Shown piece by piece: positions 7,137 to 14,775 of a stretch of 40,135 nucleotides of DNA (its first letter is position 1; each line of letters begins with the position of its first letter). Where the stretch lies: positions 1-40,135 of IMG/VR virus record IMGVR_UViG_3300031825_000037, one strand, 5' to 3'. The translations under genes were made by a program, and so were the position numbers. The stretch comes from a virus. Under the pieces are notes generated by a model that worked only from the letters and a program-made list of their open reading frames with translations, did not search any database and was not told the DNA's origin.

Positions 7137-9231
7137 TGAAGGCTCCTAATGCCTGTAGCTGGCCCAGTAGCGACTGGATCTCCAGCAGGATCTTCTGTGT
7201 CTCGGCCTGCGTTTTATCCGCACTGGCCTGTTTCTGCGCCGTTTCGGCCTGGGCCTTGCCCGCCTCCAGCTGCATTTGCTGTTGCGCCTGCTGCGCTTGC
7301 TGCTGGCCCTGCTGCTCGAGTTGAGCCTTGATCGCGCCTTCATCCGGAATCAGGTCCGGCATGTCCAACTGCTCGCTAACGCTACGCAGCAGCTTGGCGC
7401 GCCCCTCGACTCCCAGGATCTGCATATCGATCGGGTTAGCGGTACCGGCCAGGAACTGCTGGCGAGCCTGCTGGGTCTGGTCGCGCAACAGCTGGGCCGT
7501 CGCCCCCATCGGCACGACCTTGCAGTCGCCCTTGATCGACGGGTCGTTGCTGTAGCGCATGTTGTGCAGCCACAGGGCATAGATCACCCGGCGAGTCACG
7601 CCACGGTCTATATGCCGGATCGCATCCTTGATGCCCTTGTTCGCTGACTCGAACAGCATGGACAGGCCGCTGGCCGTGTTTCCGGCGCCACCAACCTTCT
7701 CGTTGCCGTAGGCGTAGCGTGGGATGTTGGTGGCATCGTCCGCGCGCTGCTCCCACATCGAATAGACCTGCATCAGCTCGCCGGCGAGACTGTTCGGTTG
7801 GTAGAAGCGAATGGCGGGCTGCTGAGTGCCGGTACTGGTGCGGTCGCTCTTGGTCCGCCAGCGCTTCATAGGGAAGATCTCGTTGGGATTTTCCTCCGGC
7901 ATCAGTCGGTCGGTAGCGATCTCGATCTGAGGACCACTGGCGAAGGCCATATTGTTGGCCTGGGCCCGGGCGACGGCGCAGCACATATCCTGAATGTCAG
8001 CCATCAGCTCGGGGATTGCGACACCCCAGAAGCTGCCCGGCACCAGCTGGAACGACGCCTTGTGATAGGGTCGCTCGCCCATCGGGTTGCGGTTGATGAC
8101 ACAGCGGATGACATGCCGGCCGACCAGAATGGCGTCGACCTCGTACTCGGCCAGCGGGTCAGGGATCTGCTCAGGCGTCATACCCCACTGCAGGAGCAGC
8201 AGGCCTTGCGCGCTTCCCCAGTAGTGCAGGCCCTCGATGGTCTCGCCGGCATTGTTCAGCCATTCGTGCCGGCGCTCCTCAAGGCGAGCCCGCTCTGTGT
8301 CCGGAGCCAGCCACTCTCGCAGCCCGCCACGACCATGATCGCGCAGAACCTCCTCGAGCTCCTCGTCGTTGTAGCCTGGCACTCCGCGCAAACGGTTCAG
8401 ATCGGCACGGCTGTAGCGCTCACGCTCGATGAGATAAGCGCCGTCATCGATATCGGAGGCATCCGGGCTCGGGTAGATATCGAACGGCGAGACCCTGACG
8501 AATTGCGGCTTGATCTCCTCGACTTCGATCATGTTCCAGCCTTCCCGCCAGGCGAGCTCAGGCACTCGCTGCAGGAGCGGACCACGGATTAACGCGGCTG
8601 GGTAGACGCAGAAGTCGTCAATGAAGCTTTCGAGCGCCTCGTGCCAGCCACCTTCACTCAGCTGGTCATCAATCAGCTGCTCATGGCGATCGGCAACCTT
8701 GCGGGCCTTCGCCTGTACCATCTGGCGCAGCGTCTCCTCCAGCTTCTCCGGATCAAGCTGGGGAGCCTGGGATGGAGCGCCATTCGGAACCAGCTGCATG
8801 CTCTGAGCCTGCTGCGACTGCAACTGCCGGGCAAACTGAGCTAGGTACTCCGGCGGGATATCCGCTACGGGCGTGGGCTCCAACCCCCATGGCCGCCCGC
8901 TAGCCGGCATCAGCACATCACGGATCCAGGCGGCGGCCGCCCTGGTTTTGGTGGTGGTCAGCTTCGGATACAGGGCGCTGCCACCCTCTTCCTCGATAGC
9001 CTTGAGCTTATCCGGGTCGTAGACACCCTTCTGCCGACGGGCGCAGTCCAGCAGGCGAATCTCGATCGGGCGCTTGGCGGTTTTGGCATCCTCCCAGGCG
9101 CGCCGAATATGGGCTGCTAGAGAGCTCTCGATTGCATGCTGCCGCTGCTCCTGCTCGCGGCGCTGCTGTTCAGCCAGCTCTGCCGCCTTCAGATCAGCGG
9201 CCGTTCTGAAGTTCAGCAGGCCCAGGGTCAT
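7030..9231 (-). CDS. Portal protein, P22-like (733 aa)
   Basis: At 733 residues it is close in length to P22 gp1 (725). A helical N-terminus is followed by segments typical of large podovirus portals: TTTKTRAAAAWIRDVLMP, VRVSPFDIYPSPDASDIDDG, PYHKASFQLVPGSFWGVAIP and YGNEKVGGAGNTASGLSMLF. The C-terminal ~100 residues are a Gln/Ala-rich coiled coil (AQQAQQQMQLEAGKAQAETA), corresponding to the portal barrel. It would form the dodecameric DNA-entry vertex and dock terminase. It starts within the ATGA overlap with the 120-aa gene, and its 3' end is overprinted by the 81-aa gene. Confidence 0.88.
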   Translation of the reverse strand: MTLGLLNFRTAADLKAAELAEQQRREQEQRQHAIESSLAAHIRRAWEDAKTAKRPIEIRLLDCARRQKGVYDPDKLKAIEEEGGSALYPKLTTTKTRAAAAWIRDVLMPASGRPWGLEPTPVADIPPEYLAQFARQLQSQQAQSMQLVPNGAPSQAPQLDPEKLEETLRQMVQAKARKVADRHEQLIDDQLSEGGWHEALESFIDDFCVYPAALIRGPLLQRVPELAWREGWNMIEVEEIKPQFVRVSPFDIYPSPDASDIDDGAYLIERERYSRADLNRLRGVPGYNDEELEEVLRDHGRGGLREWLAPDTERARLEERRHEWLNNAGETIEGLHYWGSAQGLLLLQWGMTPEQIPDPLAEYEVDAILVGRHVIRCVINRNPMGERPYHKASFQLVPGSFWGVAIPELMADIQDMCCAVARAQANNMAFASGPQIEIATDRLMPEENPNEIFPMKRWRTKSDRTSTGTQQPAIRFYQPNSLAGELMQVYSMWEQRADDATNIPRYAYGNEKVGGAGNTASGLSMLFESANKGIKDAIRHIDRGVTRRVIYALWLHNMRYSNDPSIKGDCKVVPMGATAQLLRDQTQQARQQFLAGTANPIDMQILGVEGRAKLLRSVSEQLDMPDLIPDEGAIKAQLEQQGQQQAQQAQQQMQLEAGKAQAETAQKQASADKTQAETQKILLEIQSLLGQLQALGAFNAAIGGAVQGAGPAGGQQQLGVAGGQEPAAPGQGV

Positions 9232-9590
9232 TGCTTGCCGCCCATCAGGCTATACACGGCATCCACCTCAGCCTGGCGTCCGGCGCGCCGCTGCAGGGCG
9301 GCATGACGAATGCCCTGCAGGTTCTCCAGCAGATCGCGCATATAGGCGGCAGGGCTCGCAGCGAACTCGGCCAGCTTCACGCGGATCTCCAGCCCCATCC
9401 CCTCTGCCACATCGAACTTGAACTGCAGGGCCGGCTGCTCCTCGCTGTTCTCGAGCAGATTGATCCGATCCACCTGGATCGGCCCGATGTCCTGGCGCAG
9501 ACGGATAGACGGCACGGCGATCTCGGCCAACTTGCCAGCGATGAAGTTCGCCACCTGTGCCGGCGAAACGGTGATGGTCGTGGTGCTCAT
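9228..9590 (-). CDS. Conserved phage protein between terminase and portal (120 aa)
   Basis: The ATG at 9590 overlaps the terL stop by 4 nt (ATGA), which fixes the start; the open frame upstream of it lies within terL. The protein begins STTTITVSPAQVANFIAGKL and continues IRLRQDIGPIQVDRINLLEN and ADFKFDVAEG-like beta strands, ending in AEVDAVYSLMGGKQ. It has no recognisable enzyme motif. It sits between terL and portal and overlaps the portal start by 4 nt. A head-assembly accessory role is possible but not shown by sequence. Confidence 0.65.
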   Translation of the reverse strand: MSTTTITVSPAQVANFIAGKLAEIAVPSIRLRQDIGPIQVDRINLLENSEEQPALQFKFDVAEGMGLEIRVKLAEFAASPAAYMRDLLENLQGIRHAALQRRAGRQAEVDAVYSLMGGKQ

Positions 9591-11245
9591 GTGTGTGCGT
9601 TCCAGTGTCTGCGCCCGCGGTCGGTATTTGCCGCCTGCGGCGTATGAATAGCGCCGATAGCTCGTTCGAACAGGCCGCAGCGGGCCAGGGTCTCGAATGC
9701 CTTGGCGCCGTGCGACGCCCAATCGTGACGGGGAGTCGAGCGGTACACGCCCAGCCGGTCGTCCCAGTCCTTGCGGTAGTTGTCCAGGCAATCGATCAGG
9801 CGATCGACTCCAACTGCCTTGCCGTCCTCGCCAGGCTTCTCGTCCCGCGCGGCGTTCTCGGCGAACCAGCACAGCGGCAGGAACTGACGGGATGCCTCGA
9901 TGCCCTCGGCATGGTTACTGATCCGCGGTACGATCTCGAAGCGAATGCCAAACTGTGCCGCCACGTCGATCCGCGCCTTGCCGGTCCCCAACTCCCGCAC
10001 CGCCAGGTCATGCGGGCCGTAGTGGGCGCCGTAGACGTAGCCCTTCTCGTTGAGCTTCCGGGCGTAGTACTCCAAGCCCTCGCCACTGCCCTCGAGGTAA
10101 TCGATGATGTGCACCTCGCGGCCGACCAGTTGGCAGAACACGATCGACATGGAGTCGCTCATGCCCAGGTCCCATGCAGTGATGACCGGCAGGCTCGGGT
10201 TGTACTTCACTCGGCTGGTGATGCGACCGTTCGTCCTGAGCCAGCGCATCTGCTGCATGAAGTAGGCGCCATCGACCGACTGAGCAAACGCTTCGTCCGG
10301 GGTCGATGGGTATTCCCGCTTCATGTCGTCCTTGAGCGTCTCGGCCTTCTTGGCGTACCAAGCCTGCTGCTCTGGCGTCGTCTTGATGCCGTACTTTGCC
10401 GACAGCTCGGCGAAGTAGTCATGCAGCCAGGACGGAATAACCACGCCGGTCGCCTCCAGCCGATAGCCCGGCTCGTCCCACCAGGGGAAGAAATGGAACT
10501 GCCAGTCCATGTCGGTCGGCGTCTTGCCAGCTTCCTTGATCTTCTGAGCCAGTGCGCAGTAGTCGAAGAAGTAGCCTTCCCGGCCTTCGGCGGTCGACTC
10601 CAGCGTCACCTGATTGCCCAGGCCGACTGCCTCGAACGCGCCGGTAACGATCTCCTGTGCCTTGTCCGGAAACTTGCGGCAGATCTTCCCGAACTCGCTG
10701 ACATGCAGCCGTTGCAGCGTACCGCCCCGGTAGCTGGTGGAGACGCGGATGCTCGACCCGTTGTCGAAGACATAGCCCTCGCCCTTGTCGCTCACCGTGC
10801 CGGCCAGCTTGAGGCCGATTAGCTGGAAGATCGCTTGCCAAGCCGCGGACTGCCGCAACTGGTCATAGCCGAACTTGATCTTGTTTCGGAAGATGTCCTT
10901 GGCATCTTCCAGCGTGTGGGCGATGCAGCCGGCGCTGAAGTTGGCGATCCAGAGGCAATCATCCAGGGCGTCGATCATCTCGAACGTGGTGAACCCGAGC
11001 TGCCGCGCTTTGAGGATCACATCCCGGCAATGCCGCTCGATGAAGCGCTGCCGCTGCTGCTTGTTCGGGCGGAACGTCCGGACCTTGCCTTCCTTGTCCT
11101 TGATTTTGTAAAGCGTGTTGAGCCGGTACCACTTGTTGGCCAGCGCACGGATCAGGTCCTTCCTATCCTTCAGCTGTCCAGCGCGGTGCATTGCCAAGTA
11201 GCGGTCGCCCTCCTCTACCAGCTGCGCCCGAACGCGGTCGGCCAC
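9587..11245 (-). CDS. terL: Terminase large subunit (552 aa)
   Basis: The packaging ATPase-nuclease. Near residue 80 KARQLGFTT is the Walker A-like segment of large terminases (usually 'kaRQ.G.S/T'). LHVSEFGKI near 182-190 is the Walker B/catalytic Glu region, and LESTAEGREGYFFD follows it as coupling motif. The nuclease domain starts at ITAWDLGMSDSMSI (the D-x-G of the RNase H-like fold) and continues to VDRLIDCLDNYRKDWD. It pairs with the small subunit directly upstream (starts overlap by 1 nt) and with the P22-like portal downstream. A headful type is plausible from the portal family. Confidence 0.92.
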   Translation of the reverse strand: MADRVRAQLVEEGDRYLAMHRAGQLKDRKDLIRALANKWYRLNTLYKIKDKEGKVRTFRPNKQQRQRFIERHCRDVILKARQLGFTTFEMIDALDDCLWIANFSAGCIAHTLEDAKDIFRNKIKFGYDQLRQSAAWQAIFQLIGLKLAGTVSDKGEGYVFDNGSSIRVSTSYRGGTLQRLHVSEFGKICRKFPDKAQEIVTGAFEAVGLGNQVTLESTAEGREGYFFDYCALAQKIKEAGKTPTDMDWQFHFFPWWDEPGYRLEATGVVIPSWLHDYFAELSAKYGIKTTPEQQAWYAKKAETLKDDMKREYPSTPDEAFAQSVDGAYFMQQMRWLRTNGRITSRVKYNPSLPVITAWDLGMSDSMSIVFCQLVGREVHIIDYLEGSGEGLEYYARKLNEKGYVYGAHYGPHDLAVRELGTGKARIDVAAQFGIRFEIVPRISNHAEGIEASRQFLPLCWFAENAARDEKPGEDGKAVGVDRLIDCLDNYRKDWDDRLGVYRSTPRHDWASHGAKAFETLARCGLFERAIGAIHTPQAANTDRGRRHWNAHT

Positions 11246-11793
11246 TACTCGGCGACCTCGGCCAGCAGCTCGTCCAGCGATTTGCCGGACTGCTCCTTGC
11301 CAGCCTCGTCCAGCCCGTAGGCTTGGCGCTCAAGGCGCACCACACGCTCCAAAGCCATGGTGGCATTCCCCAAGGTCTTGCCGGCGTAGTCGAGAGGCAC
11401 ATCGACCTCGTCGGTTTCGCCGCTCTTGAGCTGGACGGTCATGGCGCCCTTCTCCAGCTGCTCGCCCAGTCGATCCATCAGGGTCTCGGCCAGGGTCTTG
11501 GCCTGCATCAGCAGCCGCTGGTGGCCACGAATGATCTCGGTGCAAGCATCGGCCGCGGTTTCGACGATCTCTGCATCGGACGCAGCCCTATCCTCGGGCG
11601 CCGAGGCCAGGCAAGCCTTCTCGCGAACGCGCTGGCGAATCTGCGCGGAGAGATCTTTCGACCAACCTTCGGCCTTGGCCTTCTTGCGGATGGCTCCCTC
11701 GCTTGGGCCATGCCGCGCGGACAGCTCGCGCAGCGAGTGCAGGCCGAGCCGATAGTCCCGCTCGACTGCCTCCCAATCGTATGCGCGTGCCAT
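11245..11793 (-). CDS. terS: Terminase small subunit-like protein (182 aa)
   Basis: Begins ARAYDWEAVERDYRLGLHSL, followed by RELSARHGPSEGAIRKKAKAEGW, a helix-turn-helix of the terminase small-subunit type that would recognise the pac site. The central part is helical (KTLAETLMDRLGEQLEKGAM) and would oligomerise. The C-terminus has ALERVVRLERQAYGLDE. The stop overlaps the terL start by 1 nt, so both are translated together. The lysis genes lie just upstream in the same transcript, an order seen in several Pseudomonas and Burkholderia podoviruses. Confidence 0.85.
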   Translation of the reverse strand: MARAYDWEAVERDYRLGLHSLRELSARHGPSEGAIRKKAKAEGWSKDLSAQIRQRVREKACLASAPEDRAASDAEIVETAADACTEIIRGHQRLLMQAKTLAETLMDRLGEQLEKGAMTVQLKSGETDEVDVPLDYAGKTLGNATMALERVVRLERQAYGLDEAGKEQSGKSLDELLAEVAE

Positions 11794-11841
11794 GTCTACC
11801 TCTGTAAGGTGCGGAGCGCCTCCCGGCGGGCCGCGAAACTG

Positions 11842-12114
11842 TTACTTCCCTTGGCAGGCCGTGCCGGCACACTCCTGCCTGAGCGCCTTGACCAGCCCGT
11901 TATGCAGCGTCCGGCACTCCTCGTACTGGCCAGCCAGTGCGATGTCGGCTTTCACCACGTCACCCATAGGGGCGGTACCGTCCTCAGCGGCCGGGATCGC
12001 CTCCATCGGCGGGCACTCCTGCAGCAACCCCTCGTCCATCTGCTCCGCTCCGCGCTGCGTTGAGCAGCTGCACACCATCAGCAGGCACGCGGCAATTGAT
12101 ATAAACCGGATCAC
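11842..12114 (-). CDS. Rz1: Rz1-like outer-membrane spanin lipoprotein (90 aa)
   Basis: I start it at GTG 12114, which has an AAGGAG site about 5 nt upstream. It begins VIRFISIAACLLMVCSCSTQ: a basic residue, a hydrophobic stretch, then a lipobox with Ser before the probable lipidated Cys (residue 17). The mature part is Cys-containing and ends in CAGTACQGK. It lies in the +1 frame within and beyond the 3' part of Rz, the usual overlapped spanin architecture. Together with Rz it would fuse inner and outer membranes in the last step of lysis. A longer in-frame ATG at 12180 would hide the signal, so I reject it. Confidence 0.8.
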   Translation of the reverse strand: MIRFISIAACLLMVCSCSTQRGAEQMDEGLLQECPPMEAIPAAEDGTAPMGDVVKADIALAGQYEECRTLHNGLVKALRQECAGTACQGK

Positions 12115-12355
12115 GGACAATCTCCTTCTCGGCCTTCTGGTAGATGGTTCGCTGCTCGATGCGGATATTCCCGATGGCACTCAGCGTCTGCCGGGTTACG
12201 TCGGCGACCAGGGCGCGCTGGTGTTCCTGCTGCTGTACCTTGACGAGCTCCACGCTGTCGGCCTGCCAGTCGCGGATCTGCCAACCACAGGCGAAGCCGG
12301 CGCCGGCCAGCCCCGCATAGGCCAGCAGGCGCAGTCCATCTACGGGGAAGATCAT
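11984..12355 (-). CDS. Rz: Rz-like inner-membrane spanin (123 aa)
   Basis: The start ATG at 12355 overlaps the endolysin stop by 4 nt. An N-terminal membrane segment (LRLLAYAGLAGAGFACGW) is followed by a long helical periplasmic domain (VQQQEHQRALVADVTRQTLS, then IYQKAEKEIVRDPVYINCRV). 'xINCRVPxDGVQLLNAAR' near the C-terminus is the common ending of Rz/LysB spanins of Pseudomonas and enteric phages. Rz1 is encoded in a shifted frame from its 3' half. The C-terminal tail after residue ~105 is Gly/Ala-rich and overlaps the Rz1 frame. Confidence 0.85.
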   Translation of the reverse strand: MIFPVDGLRLLAYAGLAGAGFACGWQIRDWQADSVELVKVQQQEHQRALVADVTRQTLSAIGNIRIEQRTIYQKAEKEIVRDPVYINCRVPADGVQLLNAARSGADGRGVAAGVPADGGDPGR

Positions 12356-12846
12356 TGCTGTGCGCTCATGCATTGCTGGTAGACGCGCTGACGGTCAGCC
12401 CACAGTCCGGGGCAGATCCGGTTACCGGGCTTGGAGCAGTCGTGGCCATTCGAGAACTTGAACAGCAGGATCGCCTCACAAGCGCCGCGATAGTCCTGGG
12501 CGTTCAGGCGCTTGACGATGGTCGAGCCGCAGAAGCGCCCCGGGCCGATGTTGTGCGCCAGGGCCAAGTAGGCGTCGTACTCGGCCTGGTAGAGCGGGAC
12601 GTGGACGCACTGTTTGACTGCTCCCTCGAACTCCGTCACCTCGCGCAGGCTGCGGTTGATCGCGGCGACCGGCGTGATGGTGTCTCCCATCCGCACGCCT
12701 GAGGTCGAGCCAAAGCCGAGGGTCGGCAGCTCCGTACCTCGGGTCGGGTCTGGGTACGCCTGGGGGCTGAACCCCTCGCGGGTCAGGATGCCGGCGAAGG
12801 CCGCCGCGCTGAGGGTCAGCGCGGTAATGGCAATTCGGCCATTCAC
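12352..12846 (-). CDS. Endolysin, GH24 lysozyme with SAR-type N-terminus (164 aa)
   Basis: A peptidoglycan muramidase of the T4/P21 group. Residues 5-21 form a weakly hydrophobic Ala/Leu segment (IAITALTLSAAAFAGIL), typical of signal-arrest-release endolysins. The catalytic Glu follows in TREGFSPQAYPD (E24, D33), then LGFGSTSGV. ALAHNIGPGRFCGSTIVKRL and the C-terminal GLWADRQRVYQQC are family signatures. Its start overlaps the holin stop by 4 nt. As a SAR enzyme it would be held in the membrane until the holin or pinholin depolarises it. Confidence 0.9.
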   Translation of the reverse strand: MNGRIAITALTLSAAAFAGILTREGFSPQAYPDPTRGTELPTLGFGSTSGVRMGDTITPVAAINRSLREVTEFEGAVKQCVHVPLYQAEYDAYLALAHNIGPGRFCGSTIVKRLNAQDYRGACEAILLFKFSNGHDCSKPGNRICPGLWADRQRVYQQCMSAQQ

Positions 12847-13046
12847 AGCTGAGCCGCTCGCCGACGCTCGGCCCGGCGCTCACGGATCAGCTTCCGCACC
12901 AAGACGAAGATCTGCAGCAGGACGTAGAGCCCAGTCAGAACCGTGACCCAATCGTTGATGGTCATGCCGGCGATCATGGCGCTGGCCACGGCCACAGGCG
13001 GAGCCGCCTTGGCGGCCTCGGCAGCAATGTCAGAGTGCACGGACAA
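12843..13046 (-). CDS. Holin-like small membrane protein (67 aa)
   Basis: I start it at TTG 13046, placed about 7 nt after GAGGAG; a GTG at 13040 is the alternative. It has a hydrophobic helix at ~12-26 (PPVAVASAMIAGM), a second at ~30-48 (WVTVLTGLYVLLQIFVLV) and a strongly basic tail (RKLIRERRAERRRAAQL). Two helices plus a positive tail directly before a SAR endolysin is the usual small holin/pinholin pattern in Pseudomonas phages and R-pyocins. It would time lysis by permeabilising the inner membrane. A longer upstream frame exists but lacks a ribosome site. Confidence 0.75.
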   Translation of the reverse strand: MSVHSDIAAEAAKAAPPVAVASAMIAGMTINDWVTVLTGLYVLLQIFVLVRKLIRERRAERRRAAQL

Positions 13047-13145
13047 AGCAGCTCTCCTCGAATAAGTGCCGGGGCGAACCCGGCGGGTTTGCAACGTCTC
13101 CCGACGTGGCCTGGCAGCGCTTCACAGCGGGGCCAAAAGGAAAAA

Positions 13146-13574
13146 TCAAAAATCGGCTATGCGCTCGCCCAGCGTGTAGGAATAGGAATCCATCGCGTCG
13201 AGCTGGATGCGCAGACGTACCTGCTCGATGGTGGGCAGCGAGTCGAACAGCTTGCTGTCGAAGAACTTGCGCAGCTTCTCCAGCTTGTCGTCCAGCTGGG
13301 CTTTCTCGGCGACGACGCGCTGCTGGTGTGGCGGAAGGCGGCCGACATCGCCAATCGGTAAGTAGGAGCCCTCGAACACGCCCTTGGGCGACCAGCTGAT
13401 GTAACCGGTATGACGCGGATCGTTCGCTGGGCCGCCGTCGACGTACTCAACCAGATAGCCCTCGTCGGCGCCGTTCTCGTTCGCCGGCAGCTGCCAGCTG
13501 CGGTAGTCGTTGTAAGACTGCCTGGTCATGGGCGTGCCGATCACCTGCTTGGTGCCGATGTAATGCTGAGTCAT
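13146..13574 (-). CDS. Two-part phage accessory protein with crAss001_48-like C-terminus (142 aa)
   Basis: ATG 13574 follows GGAGG by 5 nt, so I prefer it to the in-frame TTG at 13586. The N-terminal ~80 residues (TQHYIGTKQVIGTPMTRQSY, GYLVEYVDGG, GYISWSPKGVFEGSYLP) form a small domain widely seen in phage accessory proteins. The C-terminal ~60 residues (PHQQRVVAEKAQLDDKLEKL, then EQVRLRIQLDAMDSYSYTLG, ERIADF) look like the helical crAss001_48-related family. The role of either part is unknown to me. It is the first gene after the late leader, so it should be made late, just ahead of the holin. Confidence 0.7.
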   Translation of the reverse strand: MTQHYIGTKQVIGTPMTRQSYNDYRSWQLPANENGADEGYLVEYVDGGPANDPRHTGYISWSPKGVFEGSYLPIGDVGRLPPHQQRVVAEKAQLDDKLEKLRKFFDSKLFDSLPTIEQVRLRIQLDAMDSYSYTLGERIADF

Positions 13575-13591
13575 GTCATCCTCCAAGAACG

Positions 13592-13614
13592 AAAAAGCCC
13601 CGCAATCGCGAGGC
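13592..13614 (-). terminator. Intrinsic terminator in the late leader (1 of 3)
   Basis: On the minus strand GCC-CGC pairs with GCG-GGC (one mismatch, 4-nt loop) and is followed by five U residues. It lies just upstream of the 142-aa gene and must be passed for late expression. Confidence 0.65.
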
Positions 13615-13615
13615 C

Positions 13616-13792
13616 TCAGAATCTTGTGCGGTCTTTCCCGCCGTCCGCCAAAGGCATCCCCAGCGCCAACGCCTTAATGCATCGGTCTCGCCAATTCAGC
13701 CACGCGCCCGGCCCGGACTTCTCCGAGGAAGCGGCCTGCGCGAGCTGCCGGTGTTTTTCATAACCGCCCCACCGCCGGCTGGGGGCGTCCAG
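13616..13792 (-). pseudogene. Coding-like frame without a normal start (about 58 aa)
   Basis: The minus-strand frame ending at 13616 reads LDAPSRRWGGYEKHRQLAQA, then ASSEKSGPGAWLNWRDRCIK and ALALGMPLADGGKDRTRF. Codon third positions are mostly G or C, as in neighbouring real genes. The frame is open back to a TAG near 13870 but contains no ATG, GTG or TTG before the conserved-looking part; only CTG (for example 13790-13792) is available. It is either a decayed gene remnant or a protein with a non-standard start. A terminator (13848-13871) lies over its upstream extension. No family is recognised. Confidence 0.4.
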
Positions 13793-13847
13793 AATATTCC
13801 CCAGAAGGGACCGCCCTGGCCGCGGATCGCAGCTATCCCCACAAACG

Positions 13848-13871
13848 AAAAAGCCCAGCGTTCGGCTGGGC
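13848..13871 (-). terminator. Intrinsic terminator in the late leader (2 of 3)
   Basis: On the minus strand a perfect 7-bp stem GCCCAGC/GCTGGGC with a 5-nt loop is followed by five U residues. It is the strongest of the three leader terminators. Confidence 0.8.
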
Positions 13872-13949
13872 TATAAAAGGAAAAAATCCCGGCCAGGCGG
13901 GGTCGCATCTGGCCAGGCAGGGCTTTCAGCTCGGGATCCATACGAAACA

Positions 13950-13962
13950 GCCGAAAGCGGCA
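13950..13962 (-). promoter_or_regulatory. Late-leader motif copy 2 (GCCGAAAGCGGCA)
   Basis: The second copy of GCCGAAAGYGGCA; the first is inside 14105-14120. Each can fold as GCC/GGC around GAAAG. The pair marks the late leader and may bind a late regulator. Confidence 0.35.
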
Positions 13963-14004
13963 TGATGCTACATTGCCACTACAGACTAAGGCTAGCCAAT
14001 GCTC

Positions 14005-14038
14005 GCGCCACGATTCGAAATAGGAAAAAACGTGGCGC
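14005..14038. repeat. GCGCCACG...CGTGGCGC palindromic element, copy 1
   Basis: Perfect 8-bp inverted repeat (14005-14012 with 14031-14038) around an 18-nt, A-rich spacer ending in a run of A next to the right arm. Two further copies lie at 31731-31765 and 32589-32620. This copy is in the noncoding late leader, between two terminators. Confidence 0.75.
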
Positions 14039-14042
14039 AAAC

Positions 14043-14069
14043 AAAAAAGCCCAGCTCAATGGCCAGGCT
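14043..14069 (-). terminator. Intrinsic terminator in the late leader (3 of 3)
   Basis: On the minus strand AGCC...GGCT pairs with internal mismatches and is followed by six U residues. It is the first terminator met after the YfbU-family gene. Confidence 0.55.
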
Positions 14070-14102
14070 TTGTTTGGGGCGCTACTTCACAGCGTGGGAA
14101 GA

Positions 14103-14131
14103 GAGTGCCGAAAGTGGCACAGGAATGTCAA
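14103..14131 (-). promoter_or_regulatory. Candidate late promoter with palindrome in the spacer
   Basis: The minus strand has a perfect -35 hexamer TTGACA (14126-14131) but no TATAAT at 16-18 nt. Instead, a perfect GTGCC-N6-GGCAC palindrome (14105-14120) fills the spacer. Such a layout fits an activator-dependent promoter. It lies ahead of three terminators and the late operon. This is inference only. Confidence 0.35.
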
Positions 14132-14140
14132 GCGGGGCCT

Positions 14141-14704
14141 TTAACGGTTTAGGGGATGAGCCCTCTCATTGAGCAGTTTCGCAAGCTCCTCAATTGTCAG
14201 GGAGCGTGCGTATTTATCGCTTGGCAGATCTTCATAGACCGCTAACATCCGCTCATACCCAGGGGCAGACCCCATATGAGAATTAAGATCCCGACCGCCA
14301 AAACAGCTCCAACGATCAAGGTCGTCGATCAAAATCTTAGCAATGCCTAAAAGGCTATATTCTCGATTTCCATCGAAACCAGGGAACTTGACATTACGTC
14401 CGAATACCCCAGCTAGACTTTCTAGCTCATCCTTTTCCTCTTTAGAGAGTCCTTGATAATCCATCTCAATCTTTTCCCACATCCCCAAGACGTCACAAAC
14501 AAAAGAAACCTCTCTTGGAGTGCCATCCTCCTCGGTGCCGCTGCCTTCAAATATCCCAGGGTAGGCCCACTCCAAAGCCCAGCCCTGACCTTCATTGACC
14601 ATGCGCTGCACAAATTCAGGATTAACCGATTCTTTTATCTTCAGCGCCTGATGGATATCAGTAAGCAGAGTGACAATTAACTTTTGCTCTTTGGAGAAGT
14701 GCAT
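14141..14704 (-). CDS. YfbU-family protein (187 aa)
   Basis: ATG 14704 has a GGGAG ribosome site 7 nt upstream. The C-terminal half (VKFPGFDGNREYSLLGIAKI, then DLDRWSCFGGRDLNSHMGSA, PGYERMLAVYEDLP) follows E. coli YfbU closely ('vtFlGFD...E..yl.Yv.fmv...gryt.F..g.h.fNsh.pmw.kYqRML'). The N-terminus (FSKEQKLIVTLLTDIHQALK) also matches the YfbU start. YfbU's biochemical role is not well established. The gene is more AT-rich than its neighbours and separates the nin block from the late leader, so it is probably a moron; it may be a defence or toxicity factor. It has room for its own promoter in the 71 nt upstream. Confidence 0.75.
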   Translation of the reverse strand: MHFSKEQKLIVTLLTDIHQALKIKESVNPEFVQRMVNEGQGWALEWAYPGIFEGSGTEEDGTPREVSFVCDVLGMWEKIEMDYQGLSKEEKDELESLAGVFGRNVKFPGFDGNREYSLLGIAKILIDDLDRWSCFGGRDLNSHMGSAPGYERMLAVYEDLPSDKYARSLTIEELAKLLNERAHPLNR

Positions 14705-14775
14705 ATTTGCTCCCTTGCTAATAATGGCAATGCATACAGGCCTTTTGATGGTATACAAGCCAATCATCGCCCAGA

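Noticed and set aside
9593-10822. Plus-strand open frame (409 codons) opposite terL
   Set aside because: The minus frame carries terminase motifs and 1-4 nt overlaps with its neighbours; the plus frame has no ribosome site or family pattern.
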